A DNA stretch of 64,000 nucleotides from Agrococcus jenensis (GTDB taxonomy: Bacteria; Actinomycetota; Actinomycetes; Actinomycetales; Microbacteriaceae): NCBI RefSeq assembly GCF_003752465.1, contig NZ_RKHJ01000001.1, positions 2,898,036-2,962,035 of the forward strand, read 5' to 3'. A program made the translations under genes and the position numbers. The notes under the pieces were generated by a model. It did not search any database and was not told where the DNA came from. It saw only the letters and a list, made by a program, of their open reading frames with translations. Shown in pieces: positions 51,460-61,329 of the stretch (position 1 is its first letter; each line of letters opens with the position of its first letter).

Positions 51460-52257
51460 ATGACGTCCGCGCACGCCCAGCCCGCATCCGCACCGCCGCC
51501 CGCGCTCGAGCTCGTGCAGCTCGCGAAGCGCTTCGGCCAGAAGGTGGCGGTGGACGGCCTGAGCCTCTCGGTGCCGCAGGGGTCGATGTTCGGGCTCGTC
51601 GGCCCGAACGGCGCCGGCAAGACGACGACGCTCTCGATGGCGACCGGGCTGCTGCGGCCCGACCACGGCGCGGCGGTCGTGCTCGGGCATGACGTGTGGC
51701 GGGATCCGGCGGCCGCGAAGGCGAGGATGGGCGTGCTGCCCGACGGCGTGCACCTCTTCGACCGCCTGACGGGTGCGGAGCTGCTGCGCTACAACGGCCT
51801 GCTGCGCTCGATGCCGGAGGCCGACGTGACGGCGCGGGCCGCCGACCTGCTCGCGGCGCTCGACCTCGCCGGCACCGCCGGCACCGCGGTCGCCGACTAC
51901 TCGGCGGGGATGCGCAAGAAGATCGCCCTCGCGTGCGCGCTCATCCACGCCCCCCGGCTGCTCATCCTCGACGAGCCGTTCGAGGCCGTCGACCCCGTCT
52001 CCGGCGAGGCCATCCGGGCGATCCTGCGCGACTTCGTCGCCTCTGGCGGCACGGTCGTGCTCTCGAGCCACGTCATGGAGCTCGTGGAGTCGCTGTGCGA
52101 CCGGGTCGCGGTCGTCGCCGATGGGCGACTGGTGGCGACCGGGAGCCTCGACGAGGTGCGGGCGGGCTCGAGCCTCCAGCACCGCTTCGTCGAGCTCGTC
52201 GGGCGGCAGTCGGGTGACGCGGAGGGGCTGCCGTGGCTGCGCACCTCCTCGCGCTGA
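51460..52257 (+). CDS. ABC transporter ATP-binding protein (exporter type)
   Basis: 265 residues. Walker A GPNGAGKTTT, Q-loop in MGVLPDGVHLFDRL, signature YSAGMRKKIAL (LSGGQ variant), Walker B LLILDEPFEAVDP and H-loop SSHVMELVE. The DrrA/CcmA-like pattern indicates export. The stop lies 25 bp inside the following permease gene, so the two subunits are co-translated. Cargo unknown. Confidence 0.9.
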   Translation: MTSAHAQPASAPPPALELVQLAKRFGQKVAVDGLSLSVPQGSMFGLVGPNGAGKTTTLSMATGLLRPDHGAAVVLGHDVWRDPAAAKARMGVLPDGVHLFDRLTGAELLRYNGLLRSMPEADVTARAADLLAALDLAGTAGTAVADYSAGMRKKIALACALIHAPRLLILDEPFEAVDPVSGEAIRAILRDFVASGGTVVLSSHVMELVESLCDRVAVVADGRLVATGSLDEVRAGSSLQHRFVELVGRQSGDAEGLPWLRTSSR

Positions 52258-53834
52258 GGTTCCGGCTGCTCGTCGGCAGCCTGCGGCAGAGCGCATGGGC
52301 GGTCGTCGCGCTCGTCGTGACCGCGCTCGGCGCGATCTCGCTGCTCGGCTCGACCCTCGCCGGGGCGGTCGCGGTCCGGGCGCTCGTGCCGGAGCTCGGC
52401 GCCGCGGCGGCCGTCGTCGGCGGCGCGGTGCTCGTGCTCGCGCTCACGGCGGTCACGGTGCTCGTGGGCACGAGCGATCCGCTCGCCGCCGAGCGCTTCA
52501 GCCTGCTGCCCGTGCGCGCCGGGGCGCTGCGGCGCGGGCTGCTCGTCGCGTCCGTGCTGGATCCGTGGGTCCTCGTCGGCGCGCTCGGCACCGCCATCGG
52601 CGTGGTGGTCTGGTCCACCTCCGCGGCGGCGCTCGCCGCGGCCGTCGTCGCGCTGCCGATCGCCGTCGCCACCGCCGTGCTCGTGCCGCGCGCGGTCGCC
52701 GACCTGCTCGCGCGGCAGCTCGCGAGCAAGGGGGCTCGCGACGTGATGGCGATCCTGCTGCTCGTCGCCGTGCTCGGCCTGACGGTGGGGGTGCAGCTGC
52801 TCGCGAGCGGCGTGCGGGAGATCGCCGACCTCGCCCGCGCGCTCGACACCGCTGCGGCAGCGCTCGCCTGGACACCGCTGGGCGCGGCCTTCGACTTGCC
52901 GCGAGCGGTCGCCGCGGGCGCGTGGCTCGAGGCGGTCGCGAAGCTCGCGATCGCGCTCGCCACGGTGGGGCTCGCCTGGTGGGCGTGGGGACGACTGCTC
53001 GCCGAGCGGCTCACGCACCCGATCGTGCTGCGCGGCGGCGGGCGCGTGCGCGAGGGGCGGCTGCTCGACCGCCTGCTACCCGCGACCCCGGTGGGCGCCA
53101 TCGCTGCCCGCAGCATCCGCTACCGCCGCCGCGACGTGCGGCACCTCATGAACGTCATCGCCGCGCTGCTCGTGCCGGCCGTGGTCGGTGGCATGCAGCT
53201 CGTCGGGTTCGTCGACGTCGACGTCGACGGCACGCGGCTCCCGCCCGACGGGCTCGCGCTGCTGCCGGTGCTGATGGCCTTCGTGGCGGCGGCGATCGTG
53301 CAGATCGACGTCGCCTACGACAGCAGCGCGTTCGCGTGGCACATCCTCACCGGCGTGCGCGGCGCCGACGACCGCGCGGGCAGGCTCCTGGGCATCGCGG
53401 TCGTCTACGTGCCGACCTTCGCGCTCACCGCCGTGCTCGCGACGTGGGCGAGCGGCCGCTGGGAGCTGCTGCCGGCGAGCATCGGCAGCGGGCTCGGCAC
53501 GTTCCTGCTGCTCGCGGGCGTCATGCTGTGGTTCGGCGTGCTGCTGCCGGGCGAGGCGCCGGCGCCCGGCTCCAACCCGCTCGGGCGGGGCTCCTCGGGC
53601 GGCGTGCAGTCGCTCGCCGGGATCGCCCTCTCGCTGCCGCTGCTCGGCACGGTCGGCGCGCCGTGCATCGGGCTCGCGGTCGCCGCGATCTGGATCCCCT
53701 GGCTCGGCTGGCTGAGCCTCGCGGTCGGCCTCGCCGTGGCCGCGCTCGCCGCGTGGTTCGGCATCCGCGTGGGCGGCGCCGCACTGGACCGGCGCGCCCC
53801 CGAGGTGCTCGCGCACGTGTCGAAGGCGGCGTAG
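52233..53834 (+). CDS. ABC transporter membrane protein
   Basis: 533 residues with about twelve hydrophobic helices in two halves joined by a charged loop (VLRGGGRVREGRLLDRLLPATPVGAIAARSIRYRRRD near the middle). No family motif beyond an ABC-2-like arrangement. GTG start with AGGGG upstream overlaps the ATPase gene by 25 bp. Presumably the permease driven by it. Confidence 0.83.
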   Translation: MAAHLLALRFRLLVGSLRQSAWAVVALVVTALGAISLLGSTLAGAVAVRALVPELGAAAAVVGGAVLVLALTAVTVLVGTSDPLAAERFSLLPVRAGALRRGLLVASVLDPWVLVGALGTAIGVVVWSTSAAALAAAVVALPIAVATAVLVPRAVADLLARQLASKGARDVMAILLLVAVLGLTVGVQLLASGVREIADLARALDTAAAALAWTPLGAAFDLPRAVAAGAWLEAVAKLAIALATVGLAWWAWGRLLAERLTHPIVLRGGGRVREGRLLDRLLPATPVGAIAARSIRYRRRDVRHLMNVIAALLVPAVVGGMQLVGFVDVDVDGTRLPPDGLALLPVLMAFVAAAIVQIDVAYDSSAFAWHILTGVRGADDRAGRLLGIAVVYVPTFALTAVLATWASGRWELLPASIGSGLGTFLLLAGVMLWFGVLLPGEAPAPGSNPLGRGSSGGVQSLAGIALSLPLLGTVGAPCIGLAVAAIWIPWLGWLSLAVGLAVAALAAWFGIRVGGAALDRRAPEVLAHVSKAA

Positions 53835-53853
53835 CGGGCGCGGAGCGCCGGCC

Positions 53854-55305
53854 TCAGCCGATCAGCGCCTGCAGCGGTCCGCGCACGAAGAAGACGACGA
53901 AGAGCGCCGCCACGATCCACAGCAGCGGCGAGATCTGCTTCGCGCGGCCGGAGACGGCGTTGACGATGACCCAGGCGATGAAGCCCACGCCGATGCCGTT
54001 CGCGATGTTGTAGGTGAGCGGCATCACGACGATCGTGAGGAACGCGGGCAGCGCGACGCGGAAGTCGGTGAAGTCGATGTCGGCGATCTGCGCCATCATC
54101 ATCGCGCCGACCACCACGAGGGTGGCCGCCGCGACCTCGAGCGGCACGATCTGCGTGAGCGGCGTCAGGAACATGGCGGCGAGGAAGAGCACGCCCGTCA
54201 CGACGGAGGCGAGGCCCGTGCGGGCGCCCTCCCCCACCCCCGCGGCGGAGTCGACGAAGACGGTGTTCGACGAGGCGCTCGCGCCGCCACCGGCGACCGC
54301 GCCGAAGCCCTCCACGACGAGCGCGCGCTTGAGCCCCGGGAACTGGCCGTCGGGGGTGGCGAGGCCGGCCTGGCGGGCGAGGCCCGTCATGGTGCCCATC
54401 GCGTCGAAGAAGTTCATGAACACGAGCGTGAAGATGAACATCGTGGTCGCGAGGATGCCGATGCGGTCGAACGAGCCGAACGACACCTGCCCGATGAGCG
54501 AGAGGTCCGGCAGCGCGACGACGCTCGTCGGCAGCGCCGGCGCGTTGAGGTTCCAGGCGTCCGGGTTCGCGCCGAGCGACGGGCCCACCCGGAAGATCGC
54601 CTCGAGGATGATGGCGATGATCGTCGTCGCCACGATGCCGATGAGCAGCGCGCCCTTGACCCGCAGCGCGAGCAGGATGCCCATGAGGATGACGCCGATC
54701 ACGAACACCGCGGTCGGCAGCGACGTGATCGAGCCGCCGTCGCCGAGCTCGACCGGCGGCGACGCGGCGCCCGTCGAGCGCACGAAGCCCGAGTCGACGA
54801 AGCCGATGAACGCGATGAAGAGGCCGATGCCGACCGCGATCGCGCTCTTGAGCGCCGGCGGCACGGCGTCGAAGATCATCCGGCGCAGCCCGGTCGCGGC
54901 GAGCACGACGATGATGACGCCGTTGATGAGCACGAGGCCCATCGCCTCGGGCCAGGTGAGCTCGCCGACGAGGCCGAAGGCCAGGAAGGAGTTGATGCCG
55001 AGGCCCGCCGCGAGCCCGAACGGCACGTTGGCGATGAGGCCCATCGCGAGCGTCATGAGGCCGCCGACGAGGGCGGTGACGGCCGCCACCTGCCCGTTGG
55101 GCAGCCATCCGCCCTCGACGTCGGTCGCCGCCTGATCGGCCGAGAAGCCGCCGATGATGAGCGGGTTCAGCACGATGATGTACGCCATCGCGAAGAACGT
55201 GACGAGGCCGCCGCGCACCTCCTGCGAGACGCTCGAGCCCCGCTCGCTGATCTTGAAGAACCGGTCGACGGCGCCCGTGGGCTGCGCCTGCGTGCTGCTG
55301 GTCAT
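53854..55305 (-). CDS. NCS2/AzgA-type purine permease
   Basis: 483 residues, about 13-14 transmembrane helices. Recognised by the start RFFKISERGSSVSQEVRGGLVTFFAMAYI, GLGINSFLAFGLV, FMNFFDAMGTMTGLA and GASASSNTVFVDSAAGVGEGARTGLASV (quoted in parts), all typical of the guanine/hypoxanthine/adenine permeases AzgA, PbuG and PbuO. CGGAGC ribosome-binding site. Lies downstream of gltA on the same strand with a 58-bp gap; no purine riboswitch seen there. Confidence 0.92.
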   Translation of the reverse strand: MTSSTQAQPTGAVDRFFKISERGSSVSQEVRGGLVTFFAMAYIIVLNPLIIGGFSADQAATDVEGGWLPNGQVAAVTALVGGLMTLAMGLIANVPFGLAAGLGINSFLAFGLVGELTWPEAMGLVLINGVIIVVLAATGLRRMIFDAVPPALKSAIAVGIGLFIAFIGFVDSGFVRSTGAASPPVELGDGGSITSLPTAVFVIGVILMGILLALRVKGALLIGIVATTIIAIILEAIFRVGPSLGANPDAWNLNAPALPTSVVALPDLSLIGQVSFGSFDRIGILATTMFIFTLVFMNFFDAMGTMTGLARQAGLATPDGQFPGLKRALVVEGFGAVAGGGASASSNTVFVDSAAGVGEGARTGLASVVTGVLFLAAMFLTPLTQIVPLEVAAATLVVVGAMMMAQIADIDFTDFRVALPAFLTIVVMPLTYNIANGIGVGFIAWVIVNAVSGRAKQISPLLWIVAALFVVFFVRGPLQALIG

Positions 55306-55363
55306 GGATGCTCCGGGTCGGTGACCGCGCAGGCGGCGGTGGGTGGGGTGGGCCTGGGCCGGC

Positions 55364-56680
55364 TCAGATGTGGCGCTCGACCGGGCCGACGTACAGCTGC
55401 TGGGGGCGGCCGATCTTCGTCTGCGGGTCGAGCATCATCTCGCGCCAGTGCGCGATCCAGCCGGGGAGGCGTCCGATCGCGAACAGCACGGTGAACATGC
55501 GCTCCGGGAAGCCCATGGCCTTGTAGATCACGCCGGTGTAGAAGTCGACGTTCGGGTAGAGCTTGCGCTCGCGGAAGTAGTCGTCGGCGAGCGCGACCTG
55601 CTCGAGCTCCTGCGCGATGTCGAGCAGCGGGTCGCGCACGCCGAGCTGAGCGAGCACCTCCTCGGCCGACGACTTCACGAGCTTCGCGCGCGGGTCGTAG
55701 TTCTTGTAGACGCGGTGGCCGAAGCCCATGAGCTTGACGCCCTGCTCCTTGCGCTTCACGCGCTCGACGAAGCGCTCGACGCCCTCACCGGAGTCGCGGA
55801 TGCCGCGGAGCATCTGCAGCACGGCCTCGTTCGCGCCGCCGTGCAGCGGGCCGGAGAGGGCGTGGATGCCGGCGGAGACGGAGGCGAACAGGTTGGCGTC
55901 GGTCGAGCCGACGAGCCGCACCGTCGAGGTCGACGCGTTCTGCTCGTGGTCGGCGTGCAGGATGAGGAGCCGCTCGAGCGCCCGCACCATGACGGGGTTC
56001 TGCACGTACTCCTCGGCCTGGATGCCGAAGTTCAGCTTGAGGTAGTTCTCGACGAACGACAGCGAGTTGTCGGGGTAGAGGAACGCCTGGCCGATCGACT
56101 TCTTGTGCGCGTAGGCGGCGATGACCGGCATCTTCGCGAGCAGCCGGATGGTCTGCTTGTCGACCTTCTCGGGGTCGCGCGGGTCGTGGTCGGCCTCGTA
56201 GTACGTCGACAGGGCGCTGACCGCGCTCGAGAGCGCGCTCATCGGGTGCGCGTCGCGCGGCAGCGCGTCGAAGAAGCGCCGCAGGTCCTCGTGCAGCAGC
56301 GTGTGGCGGCGCACGCCGTGGTCGAAGTCCGCGAGCTCGTCCTCGTTCGGCAGCTCGCCGTGGATGAGCAGGTGCGCGACGTCGAGGAACGTCTTCTGCT
56401 CGGCGAGCTCCTCGATCGGGTAGCCCCGGTAGCGGAGGATGCCCTGGTCGCCGTCGATGTACGTGATGGCGCTGCGGGTGGCCGACGTGTTGACGAAGCC
56501 GTAGTCGAGCGCGGTGTAGCCGGTGTCGCGCGTGAGCTTCGACACGTCGATCGCGGAGCGGCCGTCCGCCGCCTGGAAGACGGCGAGCTCGGTGGCGCGG
56601 CCGTCATGCTGCAGGGTCACGGTCCGCGCAGGGGCGTCCTCGGATCGGGCGGGGTGCATGGCGGTGTCCTCGGTCGTCAC
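55364..56680 (-). CDS. gltA: Citrate synthase
   Basis: 438-residue type II (hexameric, NADH-sensitive class length) citrate synthase: oxaloacetate + acetyl-CoA to citrate. Catalytic residues are visible in SGPLHGGANEAVL (His), GFGHRVYKNYDPRA (His) and VDFYTGVIYKAMGFP (Asp). GTG start 6 nt after TAGGCT, so leaderless although the enzyme is central. Confidence 0.97.
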   Translation of the reverse strand: MTTEDTAMHPARSEDAPARTVTLQHDGRATELAVFQAADGRSAIDVSKLTRDTGYTALDYGFVNTSATRSAITYIDGDQGILRYRGYPIEELAEQKTFLDVAHLLIHGELPNEDELADFDHGVRRHTLLHEDLRRFFDALPRDAHPMSALSSAVSALSTYYEADHDPRDPEKVDKQTIRLLAKMPVIAAYAHKKSIGQAFLYPDNSLSFVENYLKLNFGIQAEEYVQNPVMVRALERLLILHADHEQNASTSTVRLVGSTDANLFASVSAGIHALSGPLHGGANEAVLQMLRGIRDSGEGVERFVERVKRKEQGVKLMGFGHRVYKNYDPRAKLVKSSAEEVLAQLGVRDPLLDIAQELEQVALADDYFRERKLYPNVDFYTGVIYKAMGFPERMFTVLFAIGRLPGWIAHWREMMLDPQTKIGRPQQLYVGPVERHI

Positions 56681-56686
56681 CAGGAC

Positions 56687-56692
56687 AGCCTA
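56687..56692 (-). promoter_or_regulatory. -10 box of leaderless gltA promoter
   Basis: TAGGCT on the minus strand, 6 nt before the GTG at 56680. Confidence 0.65.
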
Positions 56693-56741
56693 CCGACCGC
56701 CGAGCGGACCCTCGGCCACGGCCATGCCACGGCCCGGCGCC

Positions 56742-57818
56742 TCAGCCCAGCAGGCGCGCCGCGGCAGCCGCGATGTCGTCGTCGGAGGCCGTGATCGCGA
56801 CGCGCACGTGCGTCGGGTCGCCGTAGAACGTGCCGGGCGCGGCCAGGATGCCGAGGTCGGCCAGCCGGTCGACCTGCGCGAGCGCATCCGTGCCGTCCGA
56901 CGCCCACAGGTAGAGGCCGGCGTCGGAGGAGACCGAGAAGCCGCGCGCTTCGAGCGCGGGCAGGAGCAGCGCGCGGCGGGCGCGGTAGCGCTCGCGCTGA
57001 GCGTCGACGTGCGCGTCGTCGCCGAGCGCGACGGCGAGCGCGTGCTGCACCGGGCTCGGCGCCATGAGCCCGAGGTGCTTCCGCACCGCGAGCACGCGCT
57101 GCACGACCGCGGCGTCGCCGGCGACGAAGGCGGCGCGGTAGCCGGCGAGGTTCGACTGCTTGCTGAGCGAGTAGACGGCGAGCAGGCCGCCGATGTCGCC
57201 GTCGGTCACGCGCGGGTCGAGGATCGAGGGCGCCGCGTCGACCTCCCAGGGCAGCAGCGCGTAGCACTCGTCGCTCGCGACCACGATCCCCCGCTCGCGG
57301 GCGGCGGCCACGACGCGGCGGAGCGCGTCGACGCCCAGCACGTCGCCCGTCGGGTTCGACGGCGAGTTGAGCCACACGAGCCGCGTCTCGGCGGGCCAGT
57401 CGTCGGGGTCGTCGGCGCGCACGGGGGTCGCACCGGCCATCCGGGCGCCGATGTCGTAGGTCGGGTAGGCGACCGCGGGGTGCACGACCGCGTCGCCCGC
57501 GCCGAGGCCGAGCTGCTGCGGCAGGCCGGCGACGAGCTCCTTCGAGCCGACCGTCACGAGCACGTTGGCGTCGTCGAGGCCCGGCACGCCGCGCACGCGC
57601 GCGAACCACGCGACGATCGCGCGGCGCGCCTCGGGCGTGCCCCAGTTCGTCGGGTAGCCGTGGGCGTCGGTCGCCTCGCGCAGCGCCTCCTGCAGCAGCG
57701 CGGGCGTCGGATCGACGGGCGAGCCGACGCTGAGGTCGACGAGGCCGCCGGGATGCTCGGCGGCGCGCGCCTTCGCCCCGGCGAGCGTGTCCCAGGGGAA
57801 CTCGGGCAGCTGGACCAC
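56742..57818 (-). CDS. dapC: Succinyldiaminopimelate transaminase
   Basis: 358-residue class I aminotransferase of the actinobacterial DapC type: FPWDTLAGAKARAAEHPGGLVDLSVGSPVDPTP opening (in parts), YPTNWGTPEARRA, LNSPSNPTG and the PLP lysine in SLSKQSNLAGYR. Converts N-succinyl-2-amino-6-ketopimelate to N-succinyl-LL-DAP. GTG 10 nt after the ferredoxin stop, no clear ribosome-binding site; the fdxA-dapC neighbourhood is conserved in Actinobacteria. dapD and dapE lie 6-7 kb away. Confidence 0.92.
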   Translation of the reverse strand: MVQLPEFPWDTLAGAKARAAEHPGGLVDLSVGSPVDPTPALLQEALREATDAHGYPTNWGTPEARRAIVAWFARVRGVPGLDDANVLVTVGSKELVAGLPQQLGLGAGDAVVHPAVAYPTYDIGARMAGATPVRADDPDDWPAETRLVWLNSPSNPTGDVLGVDALRRVVAAARERGIVVASDECYALLPWEVDAAPSILDPRVTDGDIGGLLAVYSLSKQSNLAGYRAAFVAGDAAVVQRVLAVRKHLGLMAPSPVQHALAVALGDDAHVDAQRERYRARRALLLPALEARGFSVSSDAGLYLWASDGTDALAQVDRLADLGILAAPGTFYGDPTHVRVAITASDDDIAAAAARLLG

Positions 57819-57828
57819 GCGGCGCGGG

Positions 57829-58158
57829 CTACGGGGCCGGCTGCGCCTGCGGGGGCAGCGCCGCGACGATCGGGTGGTCGAACGGCAGCACGCCCACCTT
57901 CGCCGCGCCGCCGGGCGAGCCGATCTCGTCGAAGAAGTGCACGTTGGCCTCGTAGTACTCGGCCCACTCCTCCGGCGTGTCGTCCTCGTAGAAGATGGCC
58001 TCGACGGGGCACACCGGCTCGCACGCACCGCAGTCGACGCACTCGTCGGGGTGGATGTAGAGCATCCGGTCGCCCTCGTAGATGCAGTCCACCGGGCACT
58101 CGTCGACACAGGCGCGGTCCTTGACGTCCACGCACGGGAGCGCGATCACATACGTCAC
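57829..58158 (-). CDS. fdxA: 7Fe ferredoxin
   Basis: 109 residues. Cys pattern ALPCVDVKDRACVDECPVDCIYEG then CVDCGACEPVCPVEAI matches a seven-iron [3Fe-4S][4Fe-4S] ferredoxin (FdxA/FdxC). Small soluble electron carrier. The C-terminal 40 residues are acidic/aromatic then Pro-rich. GTG overlaps the deacetylase stop (GTGA) and GGGGACC lies upstream. Confidence 0.95.
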   Translation of the reverse strand: MTYVIALPCVDVKDRACVDECPVDCIYEGDRMLYIHPDECVDCGACEPVCPVEAIFYEDDTPEEWAEYYEANVHFFDEIGSPGGAAKVGVLPFDHPIVAALPPQAQPAP

Positions 58159-59246
58159 TTCCGGTCCCCTTCCGTCGCGGTCGTCGAAGCCATCCTAATC
58201 CGCCGCATCGCCTCCGCGTCCGGCCACGCCAGCGCGACGAAGGACGCGACGGCCGGGACGATCGTCCAGAGCCACCCCGGCAGGTTCGCCGGCACGATCG
58301 CCCGCTCGGTGCCGAAGGCGCCCCGGCCGAGCGGATCGATCGCGACGAGCGCGACGACGCCGAGCACGCCGAGCACGGCCGCGAACGTCAGCTGGCGCGA
58401 GCCGGAGGCCGCCCGCACGCCGACGATGAGGCCGAGCGCGGCGAGCAGCGAGAGCGCGATGCCCCACGGCACCTGCTGGTGCGAGAAGGTGCCGACCGTG
58501 CCGACGATCGCGCCGGCGAGCAGCGTGCCCACGCGCAGGCCCCAGCGGATGCGGCGGCGCGGACGCGTCTCGATGAGCGTGTAGTGCTCGACCTCGTCGA
58601 GCGCGCGGCGCTGGCCGCCGACGTGCAGCACGTCATCGCCCTCCACCGTCAGCTGCGAGCGGTGCTCGCCGAGCGCGGCCACGACGCGGTCGCGCACCGG
58701 CGCGAGCGGGAAGGCGACGTCGCCGGCCCGCTTCGAGCGCACGTAGAGCGGCAGGTCGTAGCGGCGCGCGGCGATCACGGCTGCGTGGTGCGCGGCGACG
58801 TGGTCGGGATGCCCGTAGCCGCCGTCGACGTCGTAGGTGACGATCGACGTCGGGTCGACCTCCTCGATGACGACGCCGAGCGCATCCGCGAGGTCGTCGG
58901 GGTCGGCCTTGCTCATCGAGGTGGGCGGCGCATCGGGGGCGGCGCCGGCGATCCCCGACGCGTGCCAGGCCATGCCGGAGTCGTCCCAGCCGTGGATGCG
59001 GCGGCCGCGCGCGCCGAGCGCCCGCAGCGCGCCCTCGAGCTCGGCGCGGCGCACTTCGCCGACGCCGACGTGCTCGACGTCGACGAGCCGCTCCTCGCGC
59101 ACCTCGCCGCGCTCGCCGAGCGTGAAGGTGACGACGACCGGGTCGCCGCCGCCGGCGGCGACGGTCGCGATCGCGGCGCCGGTCGAGAGCGTCTCGTCAT
59201 CGGGGTGCGCGTGCACGAAGAGCACGCGCTCGAGGCGGGGGTCCAT
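58155..59246 (-). CDS. MshB-like PIG-L deacetylase fused to a membrane domain
   Basis: 363 residues. Residues 1-235 are a PIG-L zinc deacetylase: VHAHPDDETLSTGAA, GWDDSGMAWH and GGYGHPDHVAAHHA supply the zinc ligands and catalytic Asp; the DDSGM and GYGHPDH words are those of mycothiol-pathway MshB/Mca. Residues about 240-350 add four transmembrane helices, which MshB lacks. Start uncertain: ATG 59246 (7 nt after TTGGAT) or ATG 59255. Overlaps fdxA by GTGA, giving a deacetylase-fdxA-dapC operon. Confidence 0.82.
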   Translation of the reverse strand: MDPRLERVLFVHAHPDDETLSTGAAIATVAAGGGDPVVVTFTLGERGEVREERLVDVEHVGVGEVRRAELEGALRALGARGRRIHGWDDSGMAWHASGIAGAAPDAPPTSMSKADPDDLADALGVVIEEVDPTSIVTYDVDGGYGHPDHVAAHHAAVIAARRYDLPLYVRSKRAGDVAFPLAPVRDRVVAALGEHRSQLTVEGDDVLHVGGQRRALDEVEHYTLIETRPRRRIRWGLRVGTLLAGAIVGTVGTFSHQQVPWGIALSLLAALGLIVGVRAASGSRQLTFAAVLGVLGVVALVAIDPLGRGAFGTERAIVPANLPGWLWTIVPAVASFVALAWPDAEAMRRIRMASTTATEGDRK

Positions 59247-59289
59247 TCCGTCCATCCAACCACTCGCGCCGGTGCGCCCGGGACGCAGC

Positions 59290-59328
59290 AGCGCCCCGCG
59301 GGACCGAGCGATCGGTCCGCGGGGCGCT
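59290..59328 (-). terminator. Terminator hairpin after typA
   Basis: Arms AGCGCCCCGCGG and CCGCGGGGCGCT plus a further paired ACCGA/TCGGT after a one-base bulge; about 17 bp, loop 4 nt. Starts 14 nt past the typA stop, before the deacetylase gene on the same strand. Confidence 0.75.
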
Positions 59329-59341
59329 GGCGGTCGGTCGG

Positions 59342-61246
<1,905 letters not shown>

Positions 61247-61279
61247 GCAGGTGCCTTCCGATGAGGGGGTGCGCGACGA

Positions 61280-61318
61280 ACGGCCGCGGCGCCCAGTCTA
61301 GCGGGCGGCCGCGGCCGT
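61280..61318. repeat. Inverted repeat enclosing the typA -10 box
   Basis: 10-bp perfect arms ACGGCCGCGG (61280-61289) and CCGCGGCCGT (61309-61318) with a 19-nt loop. It may terminate the oppDF transcript and also lies astride the typA promoter. Confidence 0.6.
61295..61300 (-). promoter_or_regulatory. -10 box of typA promoter
   Basis: TAGACT on the minus strand, inside the loop of the inverted repeat; predicted leader of about 42 nt. Confidence 0.5.
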
Positions 61319-61329
61319 CGGATGTGGCG

